NCBI RefSeq assembly: GCF_030272615.1
Contig: NC_081415.1
Span: forward strand, 265,825,925-265,889,924
Direction of reading: 5' to 3'
DNA from: Cryptomeria japonica
Lineage: Eukaryota; Streptophyta; Pinopsida; Cupressales; Cupressaceae
DNA length: 64,000 nt
In this document: positions 48,690 to 59,830 of the stretch, piece by piece
How the letters are laid out: each line of letters begins with the position of its first letter
How positions within the stretch are numbered: position 1 is the stretch's first letter
Notes under the pieces: generated by a model
The model's database searches: none
The model's input: only the letters and a program-made list of their open reading frames with translations
Told to the model about the DNA's origin: nothing
Position numbers and translations under genes: made by a program

Positions 48690-49879
48690 TAATGTACTGG
48701 CAGCTATGGCTAGTGCATCAGGTATTTCATTTACTTTCCTAGGTACCAATTGAATATTGAAAGCCTCAAAGTCTTCAATCAGATCCCACACTCTATTCTG
48801 ATATGTTGCTAACCTTTTATCGTGGCATACATATTGGCTTCGCACTTGGTTAACCACTAACTCAGAATCCCCTTGCACCTTCAAACACTTGCCCCTTTCT
48901 TATGAGTGAAAACTAATCCTCTAATTAAGGCTTCATACTCACTCATGTTATTAGTATAAGGGAATTGAAGTTGGTAAGAAGCTAAAAGGGTTTTCCCTTT
49001 TGGGTTGGCTAACTATACGCCTGCTCCACTGCCTTGCTTGGATCTTGACCCATCAAACTTTAAAAACCATATTTCATCTTTTGGTCTCTTCGTATTCTTC
49101 ACCTTTGGGTCAATGATGAGGTTAGTGCTCGGAGAGGATTGCTGCTTCTCAAGCTTGAGACCTTGTGATAATTGAGGTTGTTCAATTTCTGGTTGTATAA
49201 ACATTTTAGTAGTATTTGGAACAACCTATTCGGATTGAGGTTGAAGTTTAGATTGTGTTTCTTTCTTCTTAGGCTTCAGAGGAATATCTCCCTCTTCATT
49301 TTTAACAATCTCAACTGCAAGAATCTCCTAGTTGTATCCCTTAGGTAAGGTAGTCTTGTCTGCAGGGTCAACTATCTGGGGGTCTAATTTTTCACAAGTT
49401 AAACCTTGAACTTCCTCCATGTTAGTGGTATGATCATCTTCTTCGTATGGAACCGAACTCATTAACTTTGTAATCTCATTCTAACATGGGGTAAATGAAA
49501 CTTGTGAGTGCTCCTCATGGCTGACACCACTTCAGAAGTAGCAACTCTTGTATCTTCATATTGTTTCCCAATAAGCACATTCCTTGTTGTACTATTGTAG
49601 CAAACTCTTTGACCTGCCTTCTATATGTGGTCTTGTCAGCTTGAAATAGTTGAAGAGGGGCTGCTGTAGAGAAAGTAAGAATCTCATTGACCCTATAAAC
49701 TCCTGAGCTTACTTCAAAAAATGCCACTTCAATGAGAGCACCATAATCCATGACTAATTTCTTCAATTTAGGCTCACTATCAATTTGGATCAAGCTGCTT
49801 ACCCCCTTCCATGGAAGCCATAAGTACGGAAAACAAGTTGAGAAATATCCTCCCAAAGTCCTGGACAAATCCCTACTGA
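48690..49879 (-). pseudogene. Linker and extra (archaeal-type) RNase H, placed before RT
   Basis: A hydrophilic linker (49880 to about 49110) includes KPKKKETQSKLQPQSE near 49270. The RNase H starts with IWFLKFDGSRSKQGSGAGVQ near 49070, then NNMSEYEALIRGL near 48945, QGDSELVVNQVRSQ near 48878 and VPRKVNEIPDALA near 48745. The four acidic positions (FDGS, SEYEA, GDSE, PDALA) are all present. This is the second RNase H of Tat-type elements. It is unusual here because it lies upstream of RT rather than between RNase H and integrase. One TAG (in ASVxKVQG) and a stop in the linker break the frame. Confidence 0.85.
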
Positions 49880-50469
49880 AGAGCATCCCATATACTTCTG
49901 GAATATCCACCACTTGAATGTCAATAAAGCGAGATATTCGAGGATTAGTGCCTAACTAGATGTATACATCTTTCAATTCTCCAATGATGTTAACCTTTAT
50001 TTTTTCTAGTTCCACTACCTTACTATTTGCACAACTAGTTGAAGTCCAAGTTGCTAGCATATAGAGTAGGGCATTACATTGCCTGAAGCTCCTAAATCTA
50101 CCTAATAGTTATGTAAATTCTTCCCACATATCTTCAAACTCAGTAAAAATGGTGGATTTTCTATTGCATCACTACTGGCATTAGCGTTGACTTCATTAAA
50201 GTCTACCTTCTTAACCTCATTGCTCTATGATTCTAACATTTCCAACTTTCTAAGGAGAGCCCTCTTCTGTTCGGGGCAATATCTCGATACTTCCATTAAG
50301 GACATAGTGGTGGTAGTCCTTTCCATCTCCTTAGTAACATCGAATGATCCTTTTAGAACATAATCTTGCCCCTGAGCTTGTCTAGGGTGTGATCCTTGGA
50401 AGGCTTGAGGAGGATGAGGATTGTTGCTTGCATTGGCATCTGGAGGTACGAACCCGCCCGTCGAGGGAG
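49880..50469 (-). pseudogene. Aspartic protease region of the giant element
   Basis: The active-site segment near 50098 reads VDLGASGNVMPYSIC, the D-L-G-A-S form common in plant gypsy elements, preceded by a TAG in NYxVDLG. A segment upstream (CGKNLHNY near 50130) and the region to about 49900 complete the domain, but stops and frameshifts are dense here. Confidence 0.72.
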
Positions 50470-52472
50470 GTGGCTCTATTAATGGAGCCTTGCCTTGACT
50501 CCTAAGATTGTAATTGTTCCTAGTCTAAAAGGCCTGAGCATCGTATACACATGGTTCAACTTCAGCTTCAGCCCGAAATTCTTTACACAGGAAACTATCA
50601 ACCAGCATGGCAGTATTAACTTTATCAGGTTCATTATTGGAACAATCTTTGGGCTGAGAGTCAGCTTGAGCAATTCTTATGATTTTCTCGAACTGAGTAC
50701 AATTAATCTTAGAATGGGCAACCGTGTCATGCAACCTGCACCAATTGGTTAGCAAATTCATGTCAGCAAGGTTAACACTTTGTGTGTGGTTTGGGTTATC
50801 CCATGCATCTGGGTGATCATGGTTCACCCCACCATCATTCGGACCCGTATTCCACTGCCTATTATAAGGTTTGTTATTGTACTTTTGATTTTGGTTTTGG
50901 TTAGTGTAGTTCTACTGATTATTATATGGTTGGGATTGATTATACCCTCCTGGAGGATTCATCTTTAGCTAGCTCAAGTCTAAAGTAACCTGTGAGATCA
51001 TTTTCTTCAAGGCCTCTACTTCAGAGGATATATGGGATCCTTGATTCTCAGGTGTCATAGATGGAGATTGGTTCCCTGGGTTAATGTTGTCAAATTGTTG
51101 ATTTTCAACTTGTGGTTGACTGGCATAATGTGTTTGAGTGGGGGCCGTATTGGTACCATTTCGCCAAGTTGACACTTGAGCAGCAAACGGTTGATTCACC
51201 TAAGGTTGGGGTGCATAGATTGGCATGGGGTTCATCATTGGGGCAACTATAGGTAGAGATGAGGGTACACCTGGGAGCTGATTGTAGTTTCTTTGATTCA
51301 CCCCTACAGGTAAATTATATTTGATCCCTCCCATGGTTTGATTCAGCTCATGATTCATGGTAATTGCTAATGTAAAGACTTTCGCCAAGTTGTCCCTTTG
51401 ATCTTGAGGAACACTCTTCTTAATAAACATAGCAGTCCAAGGGTCAATATCTCTTAGATATGAGTCGATGGCTACGTTAGGCACTACCTGGTAAGGGGCT
51501 TGTAGCCTCTTGAATTCCCTTTGGAAGCTAGTATTTAAAGTCATTAATGGCTCATTTGGCAATTTCTTAAGAGAAGCGAACTGATGGTATAGTGTCCCGG
51601 GGTCTACGTACACTTGGAATTGATCAATGAAGGCCTTCTCCAAGAGGTCCCAACCTGTGATGGAGTTTGCAGGTAAGGTTAAGTAACAATTGTATTCATT
51701 CTCCCCAAGCAAATATGGGAAGAGTCTACATACTACATCTTGGTGTTCAATTACGATCAACTGCATCTTTGAATGCTTCAATATGTTCATCAGTCGTTCG
51801 TCCCCCTAAGTAGTAGAATTTGCTGAAAAATTTGTCCGCATTTCTAGGTAGGTCATGTATACCTCCTAGTATGGTTCCTAGTGGTGTGGTGTCTTGGTTG
51901 AAGTAGGCCATCGAAGGTAGTGATGGTGGACGTTGATTCACAAAAGGTGCATCGATAGGCTAAGGACTAGGGATCAATTGATCTCCTATGCTGGGTATGG
52001 ATGACTGCATTGGTGGGGATGTTGAGGGTTGTTTCTTAACTTTGTGCTTCTTCCTCCTAGTGGCAGGCCCTAATTCAACTAAGTCAGATGGTGAAGAACC
52101 ACTCCTAAGGACTTGATGGAATCTCTTGGGAGAGAAAGATGATATACGATCCACCTTAGTACCTCAATTTTCTGGTTGAGGAGGTGGTTGTGGATTTTCT
52201 CATGGATTCACCTTAGGATTGAGTTGTCTTTGTGCCTCTGCTTCTATACATATAGCCTTTTGTCTCTTCTTATCTAAGACTTGTCGTACTTGTAACCAAT
52301 GGTTGTAATTTCTTGTATTGTCCCAAGCAAAGTCATATAGTTGCGTAAGAATGTCGTCTTGCTTGTTCTTGAGGTTAGGCTGGGTAAAGGACATCAATCC
52401 ATATCCTGAAAGTACCATATGCGGTTCACCTATGAGGGGATTAGTTTTGGCCCTCCTTCTAGTACCAGTTTC
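50470..52472 (-). pseudogene. Gag of the giant element
   Basis: Open sequence starts at the LTR boundary (ETGTRRRAKTNPLIGEPHMV) and is in fact open back into the LTR to 52502. A linker of basic and Pro-rich sequence leads to the capsid: FFSKFYYLGGRTTDEHIEAF near 51840, then CRLFPYLLGENEYNCYLTLP near 51730, WDLLEKAFIDQF and YHQFASLKKLPNEPLMTLN near 51590. This is a retrotransposon gag domain. It is followed by Asn, Gln and Pro-rich sequence to about 50830 and a WCRLHDTVAHSKINCTQFE segment near 50745 that may be zinc-binding. One frameshift (near 51750-51790) and several stops occur. Confidence 0.83.
52455..52467 (-). other. Candidate primer binding site of the giant element
   Basis: On minus, TGGTACTAGAAGG begins five bases after the 5' LTR end. 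It resembles the initiator tRNA-Met site TGGTATCAGAGCC at the first five bases and the AGA, but not throughout. A different tRNA or decay is possible. Confidence 0.35.
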
Positions 52473-53508
52473 TGATGATGAATGTTTTGACACACTCACC
52501 AACAGTCAGGTAGTTTATGAAAATAGTCACCACCTATCCTGAAAAGTAACGAGTTTGGAAGAACTCACTATTCCAAGGTCTTTGTAGTCAGGTCTTGAAG
52601 GTGATGGATAGCCCAATGGTTGATGCAGTCATACCTATAAGGGGCCTGCTGGTTAGAACTAAATCTCATTGGTTATAGATAATTGCACTTCCTCTCTTTT
52701 TGTATTTTTATGTTTTAAGATTCTCTAGGAAATAAAATGTGAAGCGTAAAGGGAAACAAGAAAATAACAATAAAGATCAATATAATGAAAACTTAATGAA
52801 CTACTTAATTAGTTCCCTACAAGCCAAGCAATTATCAAATATTTTCCAAGTTAGCATTCAACAACGGACCTCCAGAAAACCTGCAAAATCATCAATTTCA
52901 CAAATCTATGGAAATAAAATCATCAATAATATGGCCTATCCCAATAATTCTCATACACCACTAACATGCGCAATATGATTCATAAAGTGATAGACAAAAA
53001 AATTAAACCACGCTGCTAACTCAAACTAATAGACGTTACCAGATTACACAAAACAATTTGGTAGAATATAAACGTAGATCAGGCAATCTACAAGCTGCTT
53101 TTCATATTAATCTCCATGAATGTATAACAAAATAACTCAAACTTCTTAACAATCTGCAAAATACTCTAAAATCTCTAAGTAGGCCATAAATCATCAATTT
53201 GGGATGCCTACAAATGAATTCAACTTCTCAATTTATAGAAGTTCTTCACCCTACTATCTAGGAAATAACTTTATTCTAAATTAAGAACTAATCCTAGGAA
53301 TCGCAGTTAACTTGCAAGTTTCTGCCTCGACACTCCACTTAACAACTACAAAATAGGGACTGCCTATGCACTACGAAGACCCTGCTAAGTGAGCCACATT
53401 TTTGTAATCATGCAGAATTTCTCTCAAAATTGGAACTCGAGTAGGAGCAGCAGTTTTAAAATACAAGAAAAAAAGCTTTGCTATCTTTAGTGATTGTGTG
53501 CTTATCTC

Positions 53509-56500
53509 TTATTTCTTGGTAAAATCTTTATAATTTTCAATTATACATGCAATTTCTTGGACTAGAGGATTAGCTACATGCTTGATTCTAAATTTATATT
53601 TCTTCAAAACCTCATCCGCATGTGCTCCTTGTTCCTCTAACTCCTTCACCATGTCCTCCACCTCTTGACACTAAGTAACCACCTGTGTGTATCTATCCAT
53701 AAGGGCGACATCAAATTGGGTCGCAAGTCCTAGGTGTTGTGTCTCATATGCATCCCACTGATTCAAAACTTTCTGGTGGTCCATTATTCTCGTATCAGCT
53801 ATTCTGAGGCCAAAAGGTCTCAGTATATTCATCACAAAATTCTTGTATGACAAAATTTCCCTAAGGAGAGGGTCCCGGATGTCAGTCATATCCTTGATAT
53901 ACTATTGATACATCTCTATCTTTAGCTCCAAAATGTATACATAGGACTATAAGTTTTCATAGCTATCACCTCCTAAGAGGTCTTCTTTTACTACCACCTC
54001 TTCTCATAGCCGTAGTATCCTTTTCAAAACTTAGAACTGTTTATTGAAAGTGCTCTCCTTCTGCTCCCATTGTGTGGAGCAGGTTGCGAAATCTCTACCT
54101 GCCTGTACCGCCTTACGGTATATTTCTCCTATATTTTGTAAGAACAACCTCATCTTGGTTGCATTTACCTAGGTCCAAGATTTGGCAGTAGCAGCCACTC
54201 ATCTCACCTCCACTAGTGCCTTTACTTCTCCCTTTGGCAGTGACAAGGTTGAAGGTAGGTCATCAGCTCTACAAGAGTCTAGAGGTTTACTCATTTCTAA
54301 CAGGAGTTGTTTATATTGTCCAAGTTGCACCTTAAGCTCCATATTTGAGGTGTTCTCCATTTCAACGTGCCCTCTGACAACACTTGTGGCTAGCTCCAAG
54401 GTATCTATCTCTCCCCACTTGGTTTGCTGACCAAAATTTACTTGGATATTTGATACTTGGGAGAAACCTATCCTTCAACTTCATGTGGAACTGCCTCATC
54501 TGCAATCACCTCACCAGAATCTATTTTTGACAAATGATGGATGGTTTTCAGCTTTTTAACCTTTGGAGGTTTGTTAGTGATTACTTATTGTAGAGTGACC
54601 TCTGGGAATTCTGGTTTTCTCTTTTTCTTCTCAAAGGTAAACTCTAGCCATTGTGGTATATCTTCATCTTTATCACCCAGATGTGATATAATATCTGCAG
54701 TTATGACATGAACCTCTGCCTGCTCCTCTGCTTCATCTCTTACTTTTGCTTCTGTTTGCCTAGGATCTTGGGGTGAGGAAATCTGGCAAGCTAGGTTAGC
54801 TTGGGAGTTTTTTGTTTGTCCAACTCTCCTAGTTTGCCACTGGCCTCCTTTTGAATGTCATTTCTTCATCACCTGGCTCTATCTGTACTTGCTCGACTGC
54901 TATATCCTTAATAAGGTCCGCTTGATCTTGGGGAGTTAAGATCAATCTTTCATTCAATATGTCTTTTGCCTCACCCCCTTCGCCTTCTAGCACTCGTTGT
55001 TCCTCAAGATCCTCTTCTTCCTGATTGGAGTTCGACTCGATGTTTCTAACTTTCACCCCTTCAGTGGTAGATGTGAAGCCTTGCAATCCAGGCTATCTTG
55101 CAGATATATTGACTAATGGTGGTGTAGGAGCAGTGGTGCCCAGAGCACTTGTTGTATCTGTTGAAGTTGGCTGGGTGGGTATCTCCTCAGTAGCTTCTAC
55201 ATTCTCTTCTTGCTCTTGGGTACCCTCTCCTTTGGTGTGGCCTGTAGCCATCCTTGGTTGGGAGAACTTTGGTGAGTGGTAGCGCACCTAACCCATCGGT
55301 CACTCCTAGGTCTGCGACCTTCTTCAACAGTTCAAACTCCCTCATCTTCTCTTGGAGTTTCTTCAATAAGTCCTCGATGCTTTCTTGAGGCTTGTCTTAC
55401 TCACTTGGGTCAATGTACGTATTCTTCCTTGAGGTTGACCTTTTCTTTCAAGCATACTCCTTATGGCCCCTTTGACTGAGGTACCCCTAAGGTGGATTCC
55501 TTTTGTGTTATCTTTGATACACTGGGCCTTACCCTTTGGCTTAACCTTTGTTTAGTCCCATTGATGACCACTTGGGAGACCTCCTCCATATTTGTATCTT
55601 CGCTTGCATACCACTTTACTGGGGAGAGGGGCCTCTTATCTATCCCGGATTCTCTCTGAATTGGATCAAGTAACTCTCCATCATCCCTCATGTCTTTAGC
55701 GAGGTTAGTCTCAATACCAAAATCCCTTACCTATAGGACAGATAACCTATTATAGTTCTTTTCCTTGACCTCAAAACTATCTTGTAAGTTGGCCCAAAAG
55801 TCTTCCATGTTGGGCATGTACCCCTCATATGCCTTAGGCATAGCTTGTTTGAGTTTCCCATAGGGATCATAAAATTCCCTAGCATGATCATATTCTTTCA
55901 AGTTTAAATCTTGAAGCTCTTGTTCTGACAACTTTGCCACTTGTATCTTGGAATAGACAAAGTATCTAATAGACACTGAGAAATCAATTCCTATTTTATG
56001 TTTCGATGACACTAGTGACTAGAAGCCTACGAGCCGCCTTACATATTCTAGCAGAATCACCCTATTGTTGCAATCACAAGGCAACAACATTGGGTTCCCT
56101 ATGAATTCACTAACCCTGATGTACGTGGAGCGTGGGTTTTGGATGAACCAACATGCCCACTCTCGGATGATAGCCATAGCCTCCAGGGTAATCTGATATC
56201 CTGCATCCCCTATCAATTTGATGATTATTAGGAAAACAAAAGCATCATTAACTCTCTTGAAGTGCACCTTAGCATTGGCTAAAGTGAGTTGGGAATAATA
56301 TTCCCATATCTTCTTCTGTCCTTCTTTCTCTCCCAATTGATAGCCATAGCCTCCAGGGTAATCTGATATCCTGCATCCCCTATCAATTTGATGATTATTA
56401 GGAAAAAAAAAGCATCATTAACTCTCTTGAAGTGCACCTTAGCATTGGCTAAAGTGAGTTGGGAATAATATTCCCATATCTTCTTCTGTCCTTCTTTCTC

Positions 56501-57301
56501 TCCCAATTGTCTTTCCACTTGTAGGCCTGGGAATTTTCTAGCTCTAACAGCTACCCAGATGACATTTGATGTGAAGAAGAACTTTTGGGTATGCTGCACC
56601 TCTTTCATCCACTTACAAATATTATTAGAGAGGATCTGTGCCCAATCAAATTATTGTTTCCCTATTAAGATAGTGCTCATGAACTAGAACATCCAGGGAT
56701 GGAAATGCTTGCAGTTTGGCTTGACAAAGGCCCTACTGGGCATAATGATCAAGTCCTTTTGAGGTTCTTTGAAATCCGCCCCCAGGATCTCTGTTACCTT
56801 AATTCCTATCTTTCTTTCTTCTTCTAGCCAGTTGGCATTCATGTGTCTCTTACTAGCTGATACTTTGTCGTTCCATGCCTTTAAGGCCTCTTCTTCATTT
56901 AGCAGAAATACTTCTTCCCTGGTGGGGATACCAAAGATGAATCAAAGCATATCTGGGGACAAGTCTATAACTGGTTTTCCCTGTGCATCTGTGCATTTTC
57001 TGGTCTCTAGATTGCAAAATAGAGCAATGGCCATTATTAATTCTAGTGCCTGCAATGATTGTGAGAATACAGTAGCCTCTACTAGGCCGGATCTCTTGAT
57101 TCTTCAGTGGAGGGCTTCTAGACGAGGTTTATTCAATTGGGCTCTGATATCTTCAATTTCTATGTGGCTGATTTCAGTGTCTATAACCCATCTGATTTGA
57201 TCCTCAAGCTTTGAGACATGGACATGTCCCTGATAATGGTATTTCATGGTGGCTGGGAGTCTATCAATTGCTTTTCCTCTTTTACTAGTGGATGAGTCCA
57301 T
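53509..57301 (-). pseudogene. Long reading frame inside the 5' LTR, function unknown
   Basis: The frame starts MDSSTSKRGKAIDRLPATMK, about 650 bases after the LTR TATA box, and ends EDFTKK-like (YKDFTKK) at a TAA shared with the other LTR. Residues 1 to about 530 look globular, with recurring blocks such as LSPDML.FIFGIPTREE, ASKRHMNANWLEEER and DLNLKEYDHAREFYDPYGKL. Then comes an acidic, Thr and Pro-rich spacer (about 55290-54830), and a charged, probably coiled-coil end (NMELKVQLGQYKQLLLEM and DMVKELEEQGAHADEVLKK). I recognise no domain. A 170-bp tandem duplication near 56168 shifts the frame, and several stops are private to this copy. It is not gag or pol of this element. Confidence 0.72.
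56168..56507. repeat. 170-bp tandem duplication inside the 5' LTR
   Basis: TGATAGCCATAGCCTCCAGG and the following 150 bases occur at 56168-56337 and again at 56338-56507, nearly unchanged. The 3' LTR has a single copy (near 42640-42810). As 170 is not a multiple of three, it breaks the LTR frame. Confidence 0.93.
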
Positions 57302-57521
57302 CTAACCACTAGAACTTGCAAGCAAAACACAAATCTTCAGTCTCCAAAATTAGGCATAAACTTTAATTTGCTTCAGGACTTCAGGGTCTCGGGGTCTCAG
57401 GCTAGGCACAAAGGTAGAAGGCTCAAAACTTCGAAGATCTGGGGTTCCGAGGTTAGGTCTACACAGCAACCACCTAGAACTCCAAGGTTTCGGGCTCATG
57501 GAATGGGGTGATTCGAAACTC

Positions 57522-57713
57522 CGGCGTGGTGGAGATGAAAACACCTGGAACTCTGGGGATCTGGGTTTCTGGGGTGGTGTAGATGAAACCACCCAAAACT
57601 CTGAGGATCCAGTGTTCCGGGGTGGTGGAGATGAAACCACCCGGAACTCTAGGGATCCAAGGTTCTGGGGTGGTGGAGATGAAACCACTTGGAACTCTGG
57701 GGATTTGGAGTTA
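57522..57713. repeat. 48-bp minisatellite in the 5' LTR, four units
   Basis: Units begin at about 57522, 57571, 57619 and 57667 with GGGGTGGTGGAGATGAAACC-like sequence. There is one unit more than in the 3' LTR, so unit number changed after insertion or during copying. Confidence 0.85.
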
Positions 57714-57949
57714 AAAAACTAGGGCATGCAAACGAACGAAAAAAAATGTGAAAACAAAAGAAAAGCAAATAAAAAGGAAAGGAAAGGAAAACTAACTTAG
57801 AAATCACAACAAGGGTGAGAAAATTCACCAACCTGGTGAATTGAAATGCTTGAAAACACCAAAGGAAGCTCAAAGGTCTGAAAGTTCGTGACTTGGAGCT
57901 CGAGAGGAGGAATTGTGGATGCACAAATGAACTTTCAAAAGTCCATCAT

Positions 57950-57961
57950 CTCTATTTATAG
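57950..57961 (-). promoter_or_regulatory. TATA box in the 5' LTR (likely element promoter)
   Basis: On minus it reads CTATAAATAGAG. Transcription should start about 30 bases downstream, near 57920, placing the LTR frame (from 57301) in the transcribed part of the LTR and ahead of gag. Confidence 0.78.
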
Positions 57962-57999
57962 CTCCCCAAACCCGCTCGTATGAAGGTGTTAAACACAAC

Positions 58000-58285
58000 C
58001 TCAGGACTCCGGAGTCCTGGGATTCCGAGCTCGACAAAAGAAAATGAAAACCCCACCCTGGAACTCCAGGGATCTGGGTTTCCAAAGTAGACAACAAAGA
58101 TGACTTCGGGACTCTGGGACTCCAGGGTTTCGAGGTCAACAGATAAAAAAGACCTCGAGACTCTAGAACTCCGAGGGTCTGAGGTCAATAGACAAAAAGA
58201 CCCTCGAGACTCCGGACTCCAGGGTTCTGAGGTAAAAAAAGAAAAAGGACCTCGAGACTCTGGGACTCCGGAGTTCCGAGGGAAA
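58000..58285. repeat. GC-rich ~50-bp repeats upstream of the TATA box, 5' LTR
   Basis: About five imperfect units of the form CTCGAGACTCTGGGACTCCG plus AGGT..AACAGA.AAAAAG. They are homologous to the array at 44262-44545. Confidence 0.7.
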
Positions 58286-58354
58286 AAGAAAAAAAGGGGG
58301 CCCACATTTCGACTCAAGGAGACTAATGGGGAAATAGATATGCTGGGCATAACA

Positions 58355-59260
58355 CATCCATTTGGCAAAAACACTAAGCAAAGAAGAAAAAGACAAATTC
58401 ATTCATTTTTTCAAGCAACAACCTATTAACTTTACTTGGTCGTATGCAGATATGTCAGGCTTAGACCCTGAGTTAGTGTTGCATCACTTACCTTTGATAC
58501 TAGGAATTAAACCTTACAAGCAAAAATTGAGAAAAATGCATCCAATTATTGCGTTACTGGTTAAAATAGAACTACAAAAGCTACTGGATGTAGGTTTCAT
58601 TTGACCTATTTACTATGTGGAATGGATATCCAACCTAGTACCTTTGACTAAGCCCACAAGAGACATAAGAATTTGCATGGATTTTCGGGATCTAAATAAA
58701 GCTTGTCCTAAGGATGAATTCCTGCTACCCAACATCGATATGATAGTTGACCTAATAGCTGGAAATGAAATGCTATCCTTAATGGATAGTTTTTCAGGAT
58801 ACAACCAGATTAAAATTGCACCAAAAGATCAAAATAAAATGGCCTTTACATGCCCATAGGGAACATACTCCTGGAATGTGATGTTGTTTGGTCTCAAAAA
58901 TGCTGGAGCAACATACCAAAGAGCCATGACAATGTTGTTTCATGACATGATCCAAAACATAATGGAAGATTATGATGACATATTGGCTAAATCACAGACA
59001 AGAGAAGGTCACCTTATGGTCCTTGCATAGATATTTGACTGGTTGGAGAAGTATAATGTCAGACTAAACCCGAAGAAGTGTGTGTTCGACATAACAGTAG
59101 GTAAATTGTTAGGGTTTATAGTGTCAAATAGAGGAATTGAAGTAGACCCCATCAAGGTCAAGGCAATCATTGATATGCAACCTTTGTCAACACTTAAACA
59201 ACTAAGAGGATTACAAGGAAGACTGCAATCCATAAGGAGATTCATAGCGCAATTGGCAGA
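58355..59260 (+). pseudogene. Tat-like reverse transcriptase (resumes after the giant element)
   Basis: CATCC at 58355-58359 is the right target duplication. The frame continues with LSKEEKDKFIHFFKQQP near 58367 and WSYADMSGLDPELVLHHLPL near 58437. RT motifs are LVPLTKPTRDIRICMDFRDL near 58633, LLPNIDMIVD near 58727, MDSFSGYNQIKI near 58780, LFGLKNAGATYQRAM near 58887 and EDYDDILAKSQTREG near 58968. The catalytic box is YDD where relatives have YxDD, apparently a one-codon loss. LNPKKCVFDITVGKLLGFIV near 59064 is the thumb. Stops include one before IYYVEW (58603) and one after FTCP (58857). Confidence 0.88.
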
Positions 59261-59830
59261 TAAGTGTCACCCATTCAACAATTACTTAAGAAAGGAGTTA
59301 CTTTTAAATGGATAGAACAATGCCAAGAAAATTCCCAAGCTCTCAAAGATTATCTCTTAAACACACTAGTGTTAGTATCACCTACTGCAGGAAAACCTCT
59401 ATTGTTATACATATCAACAACAAACTTAGCTCTAGGAGCTCTGTTGGCACAGCATGATGAAAAAGGAAAAGAAAGAGCCATTTATTTTATAAGTAGGACT
59501 TTGATCAACTATGACCTTAATTATACCCCTATAGAGAAAGCATTCTTAGCAGTAATCTTTGCATCCCAAAAGCTCAGACATTACATGTTGAGTCATAAGG
59601 TACAACTCATTGCATGCTTTGACCCACTCAAGTACCTATTGAACAAAGCAACATTGACTGGGTGATTGGCTAAGTGGGTTATGATCCTAAGTGAGTTTGA
59701 TATAGAATACATAGACATAAAAGCCATCAAATTACAAATTATAGTAGATCAATTAGCAGAGGCTCCTTTACAGGACAGTCACCCATTGCTGATAGACTTT
59801 CAAGATGAATATGTGTTTACATTGACTACA
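59261..59830 (+). pseudogene. Tat-like degenerate RNase H
   Basis: After a frameshift near 59260-59315, the domain reads FKWIEQCQENSQALKDYL near 59303, then KPLLLYISTTNLALGALLAQ near 59393, ERAIYFISRTL near 59475 and YTPIEKAFLAVIFASQKLRH near 59524. The first catalytic Asp is absent (YISTTN), as is common in the Tat lineage. A TGA (59663-59665) replaces an Arg expected in TGRLAKW. Confidence 0.82.

Larger units (their letters stand above)
52473..58354 (-). repeat. 5' LTR of the giant element (5,882 bp)
   Basis: From high to low coordinates it holds GC-rich repeats (58000-58285), a TATA box (57950-57961), a leader with a 48-bp minisatellite (57522-57713), a long decayed frame (53509-57301) and about 1 kb of non-coding sequence. 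It ends at 52473, where the internal region begins. LTRs this long are known in the Tat/Ogre group; a long sense-strand frame inside them is not something I know to be typical. Confidence 0.92.
38970..58359 (-). mobile_element. Giant Ty3/gypsy element with ~5.7-kb LTRs, target duplication CATCC
   Basis: The 3' LTR is 38975-44602, the internal region 44603-52472 and the 5' LTR 52473-58354, all read on minus. LTRs begin TGTTATGCCC and end in CA. CATCC flanks at 38970-38974 and 58355-58359. Excising 38975-58359 (19,385 bp) restores the host frame exactly, from EIVHNI into the LSKEEKDKF region of pol. Internal domains in order are gag, protease, extra RNase H, RT, degenerate RNase H and integrase with a GPY-type tail. 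The dual RNase H places it near Tat or Ogre. All enzymes carry stops, and the RT box is mutated, so this copy is dead. Confidence 0.92.
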
